5,828 nt of DNA from NCBI GenBank assembly GCA_016866895.1, contig VGKX01000072.1:1-5828 (forward strand). Reading direction: 5' to 3'. Under the pieces are notes generated by a model. That model was not told the DNA's origin and did no database searches. It saw only the letters and a program-made list of their open reading frames with translations. Positions within the stretch are counted from its first letter, which is position 1. Every line of letters begins with the position of its first letter. Below, piece after piece: positions 1 to 4,617 of the stretch. The translations under genes were made by a program, and so were the position numbers. The stretch comes from Candidatus Parvarchaeota archaeon (GTDB taxonomy: Archaea > Micrarchaeota > Micrarchaeia > Anstonellales > VGKX01).

Positions 1-1
1 T

Positions 2-439
2 TCCTGCAGGGTAGTTGTCTGGTATGAGCCACAGGCAGTCAAGTCTTTGAATCTTGGCGACCATATGCGATGTGAAAATTGCCTTTACAAAAATAACGAG
101 GTGCACGTGAACTTCTACTCAAGGATTGTAGTTCTGAGGCAGTCTGTCAAGCCCTATAAAACAGCCAAAGTGCTTGAAATAGGGACGGAATCCGGAGGGT
201 CGGTTCTGTTTGTTGAAACAGATTCGGGAAGACTTTGGCTTGATGGCAAGGCGGCACTTGATTTTCTTGGCATAAGCGCGCTTCCTTGTGGGGTCAGCAT
301 GGAGACTGTCATTGGGCTCAAGTCGCCATACCTAAAGGGCCGAACACTCAAATACGACCAGAATCCCTCGTCTAGCCCCAAAACTAATTCTAAGTCTATT
401 TCTCCTGTCAAAGCAGTATTCCTTGGATTTGAAAAATAA
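2..439 (+). CDS. C-terminal part of a probable OB-fold (RPA-like) nucleic-acid-binding protein, 5' end outside the window
   Basis: The frame is open from base 2 to the TAA at 437-439, so this is most likely the end of a gene that begins left of the window. Internal starts exist (TTG 47, ATG 65), but the conserved-looking pattern begins before them. The first visible residues read RVVVWYEP, then a Leu-Gly-Asp turn, an ENCLYKNNEV strand pair and a FYSRIVVL strand. This resembles the second half of an OB fold as in archaeal RPA proteins, where a W-containing strand is followed by L-x-x-GD, an N-A/C-Y strand and a final S-R-I strand. A second beta-rich stretch follows (VLFVETDSGRLWLDG), possibly another OB-like domain, and then a Ser/Lys/Pro-rich tail. 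The OB-fold call rests on pattern similarity only; ssDNA, RNA or tRNA binding cannot be distinguished. Confidence 0.5.
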   Translation, partial: SCRVVVWYEPQAVKSLNLGDHMRCENCLYKNNEVHVNFYSRIVVLRQSVKPYKTAKVLEIGTESGGSVLFVETDSGRLWLDGKAALDFLGISALPCGVSMETVIGLKSPYLKGRTLKYDQNPSSSPKTNSKSISPVKAVFLGFEK

Positions 440-456
440 AATAATCCCCTAACACT

Positions 457-498
457 CAAGCTTCAAGACACAAGTCCCTGTTTTCAAGTCCCAAGCTT
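457..498. repeat. Nested short direct repeats upstream of the purC TATA box
   Basis: CAAGTCCC occurs at 471-478 and again at 485-492, 14 bases apart. CAAGCTT occurs at 457-463 and 492-498, the second copy running into the TATA-like element. Direct repeats immediately upstream of an archaeal TATA/BRE could be a regulator-binding site for the purine genes. They are short, and no known archaeal purine-regulator motif was recognised. Confidence 0.3.
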
Positions 499-503
499 TA
501 TAT
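494..503 (+). promoter_or_regulatory. Candidate TATA box for the purC-purE gene group
   Basis: AAGCTTTATAT matches an archaeal TATA box with a weak BRE-like flank. A transcript start about 25 bases downstream would fall near 524-528 and give a leader of roughly 55 bases before the purC ATG at 581. It lies in the only sizeable gap upstream of purC. Confidence 0.5.
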
Positions 504-580
504 CGTTTTTCAGCCATATTTTTTCAAGGGCAATACATGTCCCCAGTTCATTAACCAAGCGATCGTTTGTGGGTGGTTTT

Positions 581-1480
581 ATGTCAGGCGTTGTGATGAC
601 CAAAACAGACTTGCCGCTTAAGCTTCATTCAAGGGGCAAAGTGCGCGACACTTATGAATATGAGGACAAGCTTCTGATGATTGCTTCAGACCGCCTTTCC
701 GCATTTGACGTCGTCTTTTCCCAAGGCATCCCATACAAGGGCACCGTGCTCACGCAGCTTTCCTTTTTCTGGTTTGAAAAGCTCAAAGGCGTAATCAAAA
801 ACCATCTTGCAGGAGATGCGAACAGAGCTTTCCAGGCAAAAGTGCCGGACGGATTGCCAAGTTTTCTTGCAGGCCGCTCAATGGTTGTTGTCAAGGCAAA
901 GCCGCTTCCAATTGAGTGCGTCGTGCGCGGCTACCTGGCAGGCTCAGGCTTGAAAGACTACAATGCAACTGGTTCCGTGTGCGGCATAAAACTTCCGCCT
1001 GGGCTTGTAAATTCAAGCAAGCTGCCCACTCCGATTTTCACGCCAAGCACAAAGGCAACTACTGGACATGATATTAACATAAATGATGAAGAGGCTGCAA
1101 AACTTGTTGGTGCGGATATATACAAGCAGATAAAAGAGGCAAGCATAAATCTTTATTCAACAGCGGCAGACTATGCAAAAACAAGAGGCATAATACTTGC
1201 GGATACAAAATTCGAGTTTGGCATTTACAACGGGGAACTAATACTTATTGATGAGGTTCTAACCCCGGATTCAAGCAGGTACTGGCCTGCCGACAAATAC
1301 GTTGAGGGCAAAAACCAGCCATCCTTTGACAAGCAGTATGCCCGCGATTACCTTGAAGGAATCGGCTGGGACAAAAAGCCGCCGGCGCCGCAGCTTCCGG
1401 ATGAAATAATACAAAACACCTCGAAAAAATACGTTGAGGCGTACGAGCTACTCACTGGGAAAAAATTCGCGTGGCAATAA
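581..1480 (+). CDS. purC: Phosphoribosylaminoimidazole-succinocarboxamide synthase (SAICAR synthetase), long form
   Basis: This enzyme joins aspartate to CAIR using ATP, giving SAICAR in cytosolic de novo purine synthesis. All family blocks are present in the 299-residue product: GKVRD (19-23) in the glycine-rich ATP loop, SDRLSAFD (36-43), ECVVRGYLAGSG (112-123), PIFTPSTKA (151-159) with GHD (162-164), ADTKFEFG (207-214) and DEVLTPDSSRYW (224-235), then QPSFDKQ..RD near 246-256. At about 300 residues it is the long form found in yeast Ade1 and many bacteria, not the roughly 240-residue form common in archaea and Gram-positives. ATG 581 was chosen because GGGTGG (571-576) sits five bases before it as a Shine-Dalgarno sequence; in-frame GTG 569 lies before that site. 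The gene is co-directional with purE, 66 bases downstream, whose enzyme makes its substrate. Confidence 0.97.
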   Translation: MSGVVMTKTDLPLKLHSRGKVRDTYEYEDKLLMIASDRLSAFDVVFSQGIPYKGTVLTQLSFFWFEKLKGVIKNHLAGDANRAFQAKVPDGLPSFLAGRSMVVVKAKPLPIECVVRGYLAGSGLKDYNATGSVCGIKLPPGLVNSSKLPTPIFTPSTKATTGHDININDEEAAKLVGADIYKQIKEASINLYSTAADYAKTRGIILADTKFEFGIYNGELILIDEVLTPDSSRYWPADKYVEGKNQPSFDKQYARDYLEGIGWDKKPPAPQLPDEIIQNTSKKYVEAYELLTGKKFAWQ

Positions 1481-1535
1481 GCTTGGGCGGGAAAGAAGTT
1501 TGAGTGGAACTAAACAAATAAAATTATTTTAGATT

Positions 1536-1542
1536 AGGTGAT
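1536..1542 (+). promoter_or_regulatory. Strong Shine-Dalgarno sequence of purE
   Basis: AGGTGAT is complementary to the archaeal 16S rRNA 3' end and lies four bases before ATG 1547. It decides the start: an in-frame GTG at 1538-1540 is inside this site and is therefore unlikely to be used. An AT-rich run just upstream (1519-1531) could be a weak internal TATA element, but it would place transcription initiation at about the start codon. Confidence 0.8.
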
Positions 1543-1546
1543 TTCT

Positions 1547-1984
1547 ATGGTGCGAGTTCAAATCATGCTTGGCTCTGATTCTGACATGGAGCATGCGAAA
1601 AGGGCATTGGAGCAGCTGGATGCGCTTGGAGTGGATGCTGACATTGTTGTGGCATCTGCGCACCGCAACCCTGACAAGGCAATCTCGGTGATTAATACTT
1701 GCGGGGCTGAAGTGTTCATTGCAATGGCCGGCCTGTCTGCAGCACTCCCGGGTTTTGTGGCATCCAAGACAACAAAACCGGTTATCGGAGTGCCGCTCAA
1801 CGTGAAGCTTGAAGGTCTTGACGCACTTTTGTCTGCAATGCAGATGCCAACCGGAATACCTGTGGCAACAGTTGCGATTGACGGGGCTAAAAACGCAGGC
1901 ATTTTGGCTGCGCAGATAATCGCGCTATCTGACAAGGAAGTTGCAAAAAAACTTGCGGAGCTTAGGGCGGCAGGAAGAAAATAA
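1547..1984 (+). CDS. purE: Phosphoribosylaminoimidazole carboxylase / N5-CAIR mutase, catalytic subunit PurE (atypical active-site loop)
   Basis: PurE makes CAIR, the substrate of the PurC encoded just upstream. The 145-residue product has the family layout: LGSDSD (8-13) binding the ribose phosphate, ASAHRNPD (36-43) with catalytic His39 (E. coli His45), the AGLSAALPG loop (61-69), GVPLNVKLEGLDAL, and QMPTGIPVATVAI followed by the NAGILAAQI helix. Class I enzymes, which use N5-CAIR made by PurK, normally have H-L-P-G in the loop (E. coli His75). Here that position is Ala66, and the surrounding SxALxGFV is closer to the loop of class II enzymes, which carboxylate AIR directly with CO2. The rest of the protein is class I-like. 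No purK lies in the window. Family assignment is certain; substrate class is not. Confidence 0.95.
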   Translation: MVRVQIMLGSDSDMEHAKRALEQLDALGVDADIVVASAHRNPDKAISVINTCGAEVFIAMAGLSAALPGFVASKTTKPVIGVPLNVKLEGLDALLSAMQMPTGIPVATVAIDGAKNAGILAAQIIALSDKEVAKKLAELRAAGRK

Positions 1985-2028
1985 GTGCCGGTAGAAGTTA
2001 AGCTTGCCTTTTCAGGGCAAAATTTTGG

Positions 2029-2904
2029 GTGCTCCTTACGCTTGAAAATACATTCATCCATGTTCCTGGCATAGGGGCAAAAACCGAATCCAAGCTTTGG
2101 CGCTTTGGAATGAATTGTTGGGATGATTTTTTATCTCGCGGCAAGAACCTTTCAATGCCGTCAACAATGAAGGAACATATCTTCAAGCATATATTTGAGT
2201 CAAGCGAGGCGCTTGATTCTGGAAATTTTCCATACTTTTCTTCATGCCTCCCAAGCGACTCCACATGGCGTGCCCTGCCGGAGTTTGAGGGCAAAATCGG
2301 CTACCTTGACATTGAGACAACGGGCCTGTCCTGGCAGGCATCAAAGCTTACTGTTGTTGGCATTTACGACGGGAAAAAAACGCACTCGTATGTCAACGGA
2401 AAAAATTCGCTTGGCGTCAAAAGCCTTGATGAGTTTGCCGAGGATATAAAAAAATACTCGATGCTTGTGACTTTCAATGGGCAGATGTTTGATATGCCGT
2501 TTTTGAAAAGCTACTTTAAGGGTGTAAAATTCGACCAGGTGCATGTTGACTTGCGCTTTGTGCTCCGCTCGCTTGGAATAACAGGCGGCTTAAAAAGAAT
2601 TGAGCAGCAGTTCAAACTTGAGAGGCCTTCTGACTTGCAGGGGCTGACTGGCTGGGACGCGGTAAAGCTTTGGAACCGCTATGAGTGGAAGGGGGACAAG
2701 GCGGCGCTTGACACGCTTATAAGATATAATGCGGAAGATATCGTGCATCTTGAGACGCTTGCAAAGTGGGCGTATGAAAAAAAGAAGGAAAAGGCACTTT
2801 CTGTCCTAAGCGAGCCGGATGAGGCACAGGAAAGATTGCAGGAAGGGCAGGGGGCGAAAAGTGAAATGCTTAAGGCCATGCACTATGAAATTAACGCAGT
2901 CTGA
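2029..2904 (+). CDS. RNase H-fold DEDD exonuclease (YprB-like, RNase_H_2 type) with N-terminal helix-hairpin-helix-like motif
   Basis: This is a predicted 3'-5' exonuclease acting on DNA or RNA; the substrate is not known for this group. Residues 8-35 (TFIHVPGIGAKTESKLW...WDDFL) form a helix-hairpin-helix-like element typical of the N-terminus of these proteins. The nuclease domain spans about 88-250. Motif I is LDIETTGL with Asp94 and Glu96, motif II is TFNGQMFD with Asp155, and motif III is YNAEDIVHLETL with Tyr233 and Asp237, giving the DEDDy set. HVDLRF (172-177) and the GGLKRIE segment (186-192) also fit the YprB/RNase_H_2 group. The C-terminal 40 residues are charged and probably helical. 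GTG 2029 is the only plausible start after the in-frame TAA at 1999 that keeps the N-terminal motif, but no good Shine-Dalgarno precedes it. It follows purE by 44 bases and nearly abuts the methyltransferase gene. Confidence 0.85.
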   Translation: MLLTLENTFIHVPGIGAKTESKLWRFGMNCWDDFLSRGKNLSMPSTMKEHIFKHIFESSEALDSGNFPYFSSCLPSDSTWRALPEFEGKIGYLDIETTGLSWQASKLTVVGIYDGKKTHSYVNGKNSLGVKSLDEFAEDIKKYSMLVTFNGQMFDMPFLKSYFKGVKFDQVHVDLRFVLRSLGITGGLKRIEQQFKLERPSDLQGLTGWDAVKLWNRYEWKGDKAALDTLIRYNAEDIVHLETLAKWAYEKKKEKALSVLSEPDEAQERLQEGQGAKSEMLKAMHYEINAV

Positions 2905-2916
2905 TTGGTTGAGTTT

Positions 2917-3615
2917 ATGATTTTCCCAAACATACTTAGGAAATTGAAAAGGGGGCCGCAGGTGATTTTGCCAAAGGACATTGGCATGATACTTGCCTAC
3001 TCTGGAGTTGGCAAGACATCAAAGGCTGTTGATGCGGGCGCGGGAAGCGGCTGGCTTGCAATTTCCCTTGGAAATGTATGCAAATCAGTTGTGGCTTACG
3101 AGTGGCGTGAGGACTTTGTCAAGCTTGCCTCAGAAAACGTGCAGAGGGCTGGATTGAAGAATGTGAAAATTAAGCACGCAAGCGTGTTTGACGGCATAAA
3201 GGAAAAGGAATTGGACTTGGTGACACTTGACCTTGCAGATTCTGACAAGGCAGTGGGACATGCGTATGGGGCGCTAAAGGATGGCGGAATGCTTGTCGGC
3301 TATCTGCCGCACGCAGAGCAGGTGCAGAGGTTTGTAAAAGCATGCGAGGGGTGCGGGCAAGCAGGTGCAAGCAAAGGCACAGACAGCGGATTTGGCGATA
3401 AAGAAAACGGCACTGGTGCATCTGGCGGCAGTTCTGGCGGGCATGCGGCTGGCTTCGGCAAATCTGGCTGTGGTTTTGGCAGGATTGAGACAATAGAGTG
3501 CATGGTGCGTGAATATCTGGTGCGCGAGGCAGGTTTTAGGCCTGAAAATACGGGACTGACGCACACCGCCTATCTTGTTTTTGCACTGAAAGTGCCGCCG
3601 CCACAAAGGAATTAA
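2917..3615 (+). CDS. SAM-dependent methyltransferase of the TrmI / tRNA (adenine-N1) family, N-terminally short
   Basis: It probably methylates an adenine in tRNA (m1A57/58 type) using S-adenosylmethionine. The core is TrmI-like: LKRGPQVILPKD (10-21), a pattern shared with archaeal TrmI; SAM motif I DAGAGSGW (39-46); YEWREDF (61-67) with the acidic SAM-ribose residue Glu62; LDLADSD (104-110) where TrmI usually has LDLPxP; GYLPHAEQV (128-136); and RPENTGLTHTAYLVFALK (208-225) at the end. Two oddities: the product starts directly at the RGPQ segment, so the roughly 70-80 residue N-terminal beta domain of TrmI is missing, and residues 144-189 are a Gly/Ser-rich insertion. ATG 2917 has a GGTTGAG-like Shine-Dalgarno just before it; TTG 2905, touching the upstream TGA, is an alternative. 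No upstream fragment encodes the missing domain, since the exonuclease occupies that DNA. tRNA as substrate is inferred from the family. Confidence 0.8.
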   Translation: MIFPNILRKLKRGPQVILPKDIGMILAYSGVGKTSKAVDAGAGSGWLAISLGNVCKSVVAYEWREDFVKLASENVQRAGLKNVKIKHASVFDGIKEKELDLVTLDLADSDKAVGHAYGALKDGGMLVGYLPHAEQVQRFVKACEGCGQAGASKGTDSGFGDKENGTGASGGSSGGHAAGFGKSGCGFGRIETIECMVREYLVREAGFRPENTGLTHTAYLVFALKVPPPQRN

Positions 3616-3653
3616 AAAGAAACAGTCCGAGATTCACGCACCTATCTTGTTTT
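3559..3653. repeat. Imperfect direct repeat linking the 3' ends of the methyltransferase and RelE-like genes
   Basis: ACGCAC followed by CTATCTTGTTTT occurs at 3636-3653. The same 18 bases occur at 3559-3581 with five extra bases (ACCGC) between the two blocks. The first copy codes for the methyltransferase C-terminus; the second covers the stop codon and last codons of the convergent toxin-like gene. It may be a footprint of cassette insertion or chance. Confidence 0.35.
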
Positions 3654-3992
3654 GTATCCGAATCTTTTTTCGTAATCCTTGTGTGTAAGCCATTCAAGAA
3701 TTACTGAAATTATCTCTACCCTGTTACCTACAAGGTAATACATAAGCCGCCAGCCATCAGGCAAGTCGTATTTCCGAAGGTTGTCAATTCCGAATTTTTT
3801 CGCATACTCATCAGGCCAGAGATGTCTTGGGATTTTTATGCCGCAAAGCGGGTTTTCCTTCAAGTCACCAATTGCACGGTCAAGGTATTTTGCAAGCTCC
3901 TGCTCCTCAAACTTGCCAGATTTTAGCTGCTGGTAGGCATTTAGGAGAGACTCATCTGCAAATGAAACGCTTTTGGCTCTGTTGTCCTTCAT
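3642..3992 (-). CDS. RelE/ParE-like putative toxin of a type II toxin-antitoxin pair
   Basis: The 116-residue product has the size and layout of RelE-superfamily proteins, which as toxins cleave mRNA at the ribosome (RelE) or target gyrase (ParE). An N-terminal helical half (15-47: LLNAYQQLKSG...LAKYLDRAIGDL) is followed by NPLCGIKIP (47-55), a short insert and the beta-sheet core: NLRKYDLPDGWRLMYYL (71-87), then VEIISVILEWLTHKDYEKRF (92-111). The strand pattern LRKY-L-GWRLMYY and the terminal HKDYEKRF, with basic and aromatic residues where RelE has its catalytic ones, support the assignment. The ATG overlaps the upstream gene's stop by four bases (ATGA), so the two are translationally coupled; a GTGAT Shine-Dalgarno lies in the end of that gene. 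Toxicity is inferred. A non-toxic RelE-fold protein is possible. Confidence 0.75.
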   Translation of the reverse strand: MKDNRAKSVSFADESLLNAYQQLKSGKFEEQELAKYLDRAIGDLKENPLCGIKIPRHLWPDEYAKKFGIDNLRKYDLPDGWRLMYYLVGNRVEIISVILEWLTHKDYEKRFGYKTR

Positions 3993-4315
3993 GCTATCAC
4001 TAGCCCCCGCCCTTTCAACTCAGCCACCTTTGCAGGATTCCAAAGCCAAGTCACAGTCCTGTCAGGCTCGATATATATTTTGCCAGAATATTCCAGGTAG
4101 TCCAATATCGTGATATATGTGGTCCACATGACCTTTTTTGGCAAAAGCTTCCAAATTTGCGTTATGGTTTTCTCGCTTTTGTGCCTGTATAGTGCCTTTT
4201 CTACCATAAGAACAGTGTCAAGTCTTGGGTATCTGCCAAGATTTTTCGGGCTGAAGGTTGCAAAGCCAACGCCTACAGACTTCCTGGCTGGTTTAACTAA
4301 ATCTATTGTCGTCAT
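3989..4315 (-). CDS. Small winged-helix protein, putative antitoxin and autorepressor
   Basis: The 108-residue product was not recognised as a named family. After a basic N-terminal arm (1-30) comes a compact winged-helix-like unit: helix LDTVLMVEKALYRH (32-45), helix TITQIWKLLPK (50-60), recognition-type helix VMWTTYITILDYLEYSG (62-78) and a beta wing KIYIEPDRTVTWLW (79-92), with a short basic tail. Similar small proteins of the form R-x-D-T/S-V-L-M-V-E ... P-K-K-V ... I-L-D-Y-L-E-x-S-G-K-I are, from memory, scattered in archaea. It lies first in a cassette with a RelE-like gene it overlaps by four bases, the usual antitoxin-first order. A perfect inverted repeat covers the cassette promoter, which suits DNA binding by this protein. 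ATG 4315 is preferred because GTGAT (4324-4320) is its Shine-Dalgarno; GTG 4324 overlaps that site. Confidence 0.65.
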   Translation of the reverse strand: MTTIDLVKPARKSVGVGFATFSPKNLGRYPRLDTVLMVEKALYRHKSEKTITQIWKLLPKKVMWTTYITILDYLEYSGKIYIEPDRTVTWLWNPAKVAELKGRGLVIA

Positions 4316-4319
4316 ATGT

Positions 4320-4363
4320 ATCACTTGATTAATTTATCAGTTGATAAATTAATAAGGTTTTCG
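4320..4363 (-). promoter_or_regulatory. Promoter and perfect palindromic operator of the winged-helix/RelE cassette
   Basis: Reading leftward, a BRE-like CGAAAA (4363-4358) is followed by a TATA-like CTTATTAAT (4356-4348). Initiation would fall near 4326, giving a leader of about 11 bases that contains the GTGAT Shine-Dalgarno (4324-4320). A perfect 12-bp inverted repeat (ATTAATTTATCA at 4328-4339 and TGATAAATTAAT at 4342-4353, two-base centre) covers exactly the TATA-to-start interval. A dimeric protein bound there would block both TBP and polymerase, as expected for toxin-antitoxin autoregulation. Confidence 0.65.
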
Positions 4364-4464
4364 TATTTGTAATCAAGTCTAATTTCTCTTGGTGCGGATC
4401 CTGATCTCCCTGCGGGAAATCGTATCCTTGTTTTCTGCGGAAAAATGCGGGCGGTGTGATTTTC

Positions 4465-4499
4465 AGGCTTTTTTGGATGATTATTTTCCCAAAAAGCCT
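4465..4499. other. Hairpin in the intergenic region
   Basis: AGGCTTTTTTGG (4465-4476) can pair with CCAAAAAGCCT (4489-4499), leaving one bulged T and a 12-base loop. The stem is mostly A-T with a G-C base. It lies between divergent promoters, over 100 bases from any coding end, so a terminator role is unlikely. It could be a decayed element end or simply a chance structure. Confidence 0.3.
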
Positions 4500-4576
4500 C
4501 AGGCGCGGCTGGAAAACCGGCAATTACAGCAGTGCGCATTCCAAATACTTGCATAAGTCCATCATTTTCTCCCCGA

Positions 4577-4610
4577 TTTATAAATTCTTGTTTCCTAAAA
4601 TCCAGGGGTG
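4577..4610 (+). promoter_or_regulatory. TATA box and Shine-Dalgarno of the phosphorylase gene
   Basis: TTTATAAAT (4577-4585) is a close match to the archaeal TATA consensus. Initiation about 25 bases downstream falls near 4606. AGGGGTG (4604-4610) lies seven bases before ATG 4618 and pairs with the 16S 3' end, so the transcript would begin at or just before the Shine-Dalgarno. The intact signals argue that the gene downstream was recently, or is still, functional. Confidence 0.6.
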
Positions 4611-4617
4611 CATTTCA

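Larger units (their letters stand above)
4316..4617. other. Divergent intergenic region between the toxin-antitoxin-like cassette and the phosphorylase gene
   Basis: About 300 bases without a convincing gene. It holds the leftward cassette promoter and operator at the left end, a hairpin near 4465-4499 and the rightward phosphorylase promoter at the right end. A minus-strand frame of up to 77 codons crosses it (ATG 4554 or 4539 to TGA 4321). Its end is written by the palindrome, its upstream region is the phosphorylase promoter, and its sequence matches no family I know, so it is not called. Confidence 0.6.

Noticed and set aside
1558..2061. Long minus-strand open frame (167 codons) opposite purE
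   Set aside because: It lies almost wholly antisense to the clearly conserved purE gene, has an Ala/Ser-rich composition typical of a shadow frame, and no promoter or Shine-Dalgarno.
3170..3606. Several overlapping minus-strand frames opposite the methyltransferase gene
   Set aside because: They are Cys/Pro/His-rich shadows of the Gly/Ser-rich insertion and have no supporting signals.
4110..4328. Plus-strand frame opposite the winged-helix gene
   Set aside because: It is antisense to the better-supported gene, which has a Shine-Dalgarno, promoter and a coupled partner.
4465..4499. Hairpin as a transcription terminator
   Set aside because: It lies over 100 bases from the nearest gene end and between divergent promoters, with no transcript expected to end there.
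4321..4554. Minus-strand frame of up to 77 codons directly upstream of the winged-helix gene
   Set aside because: Its last codons are formed by the operator palindrome and its start overlaps the phosphorylase promoter region. No family resemblance was seen. A leader gene cannot be fully excluded.
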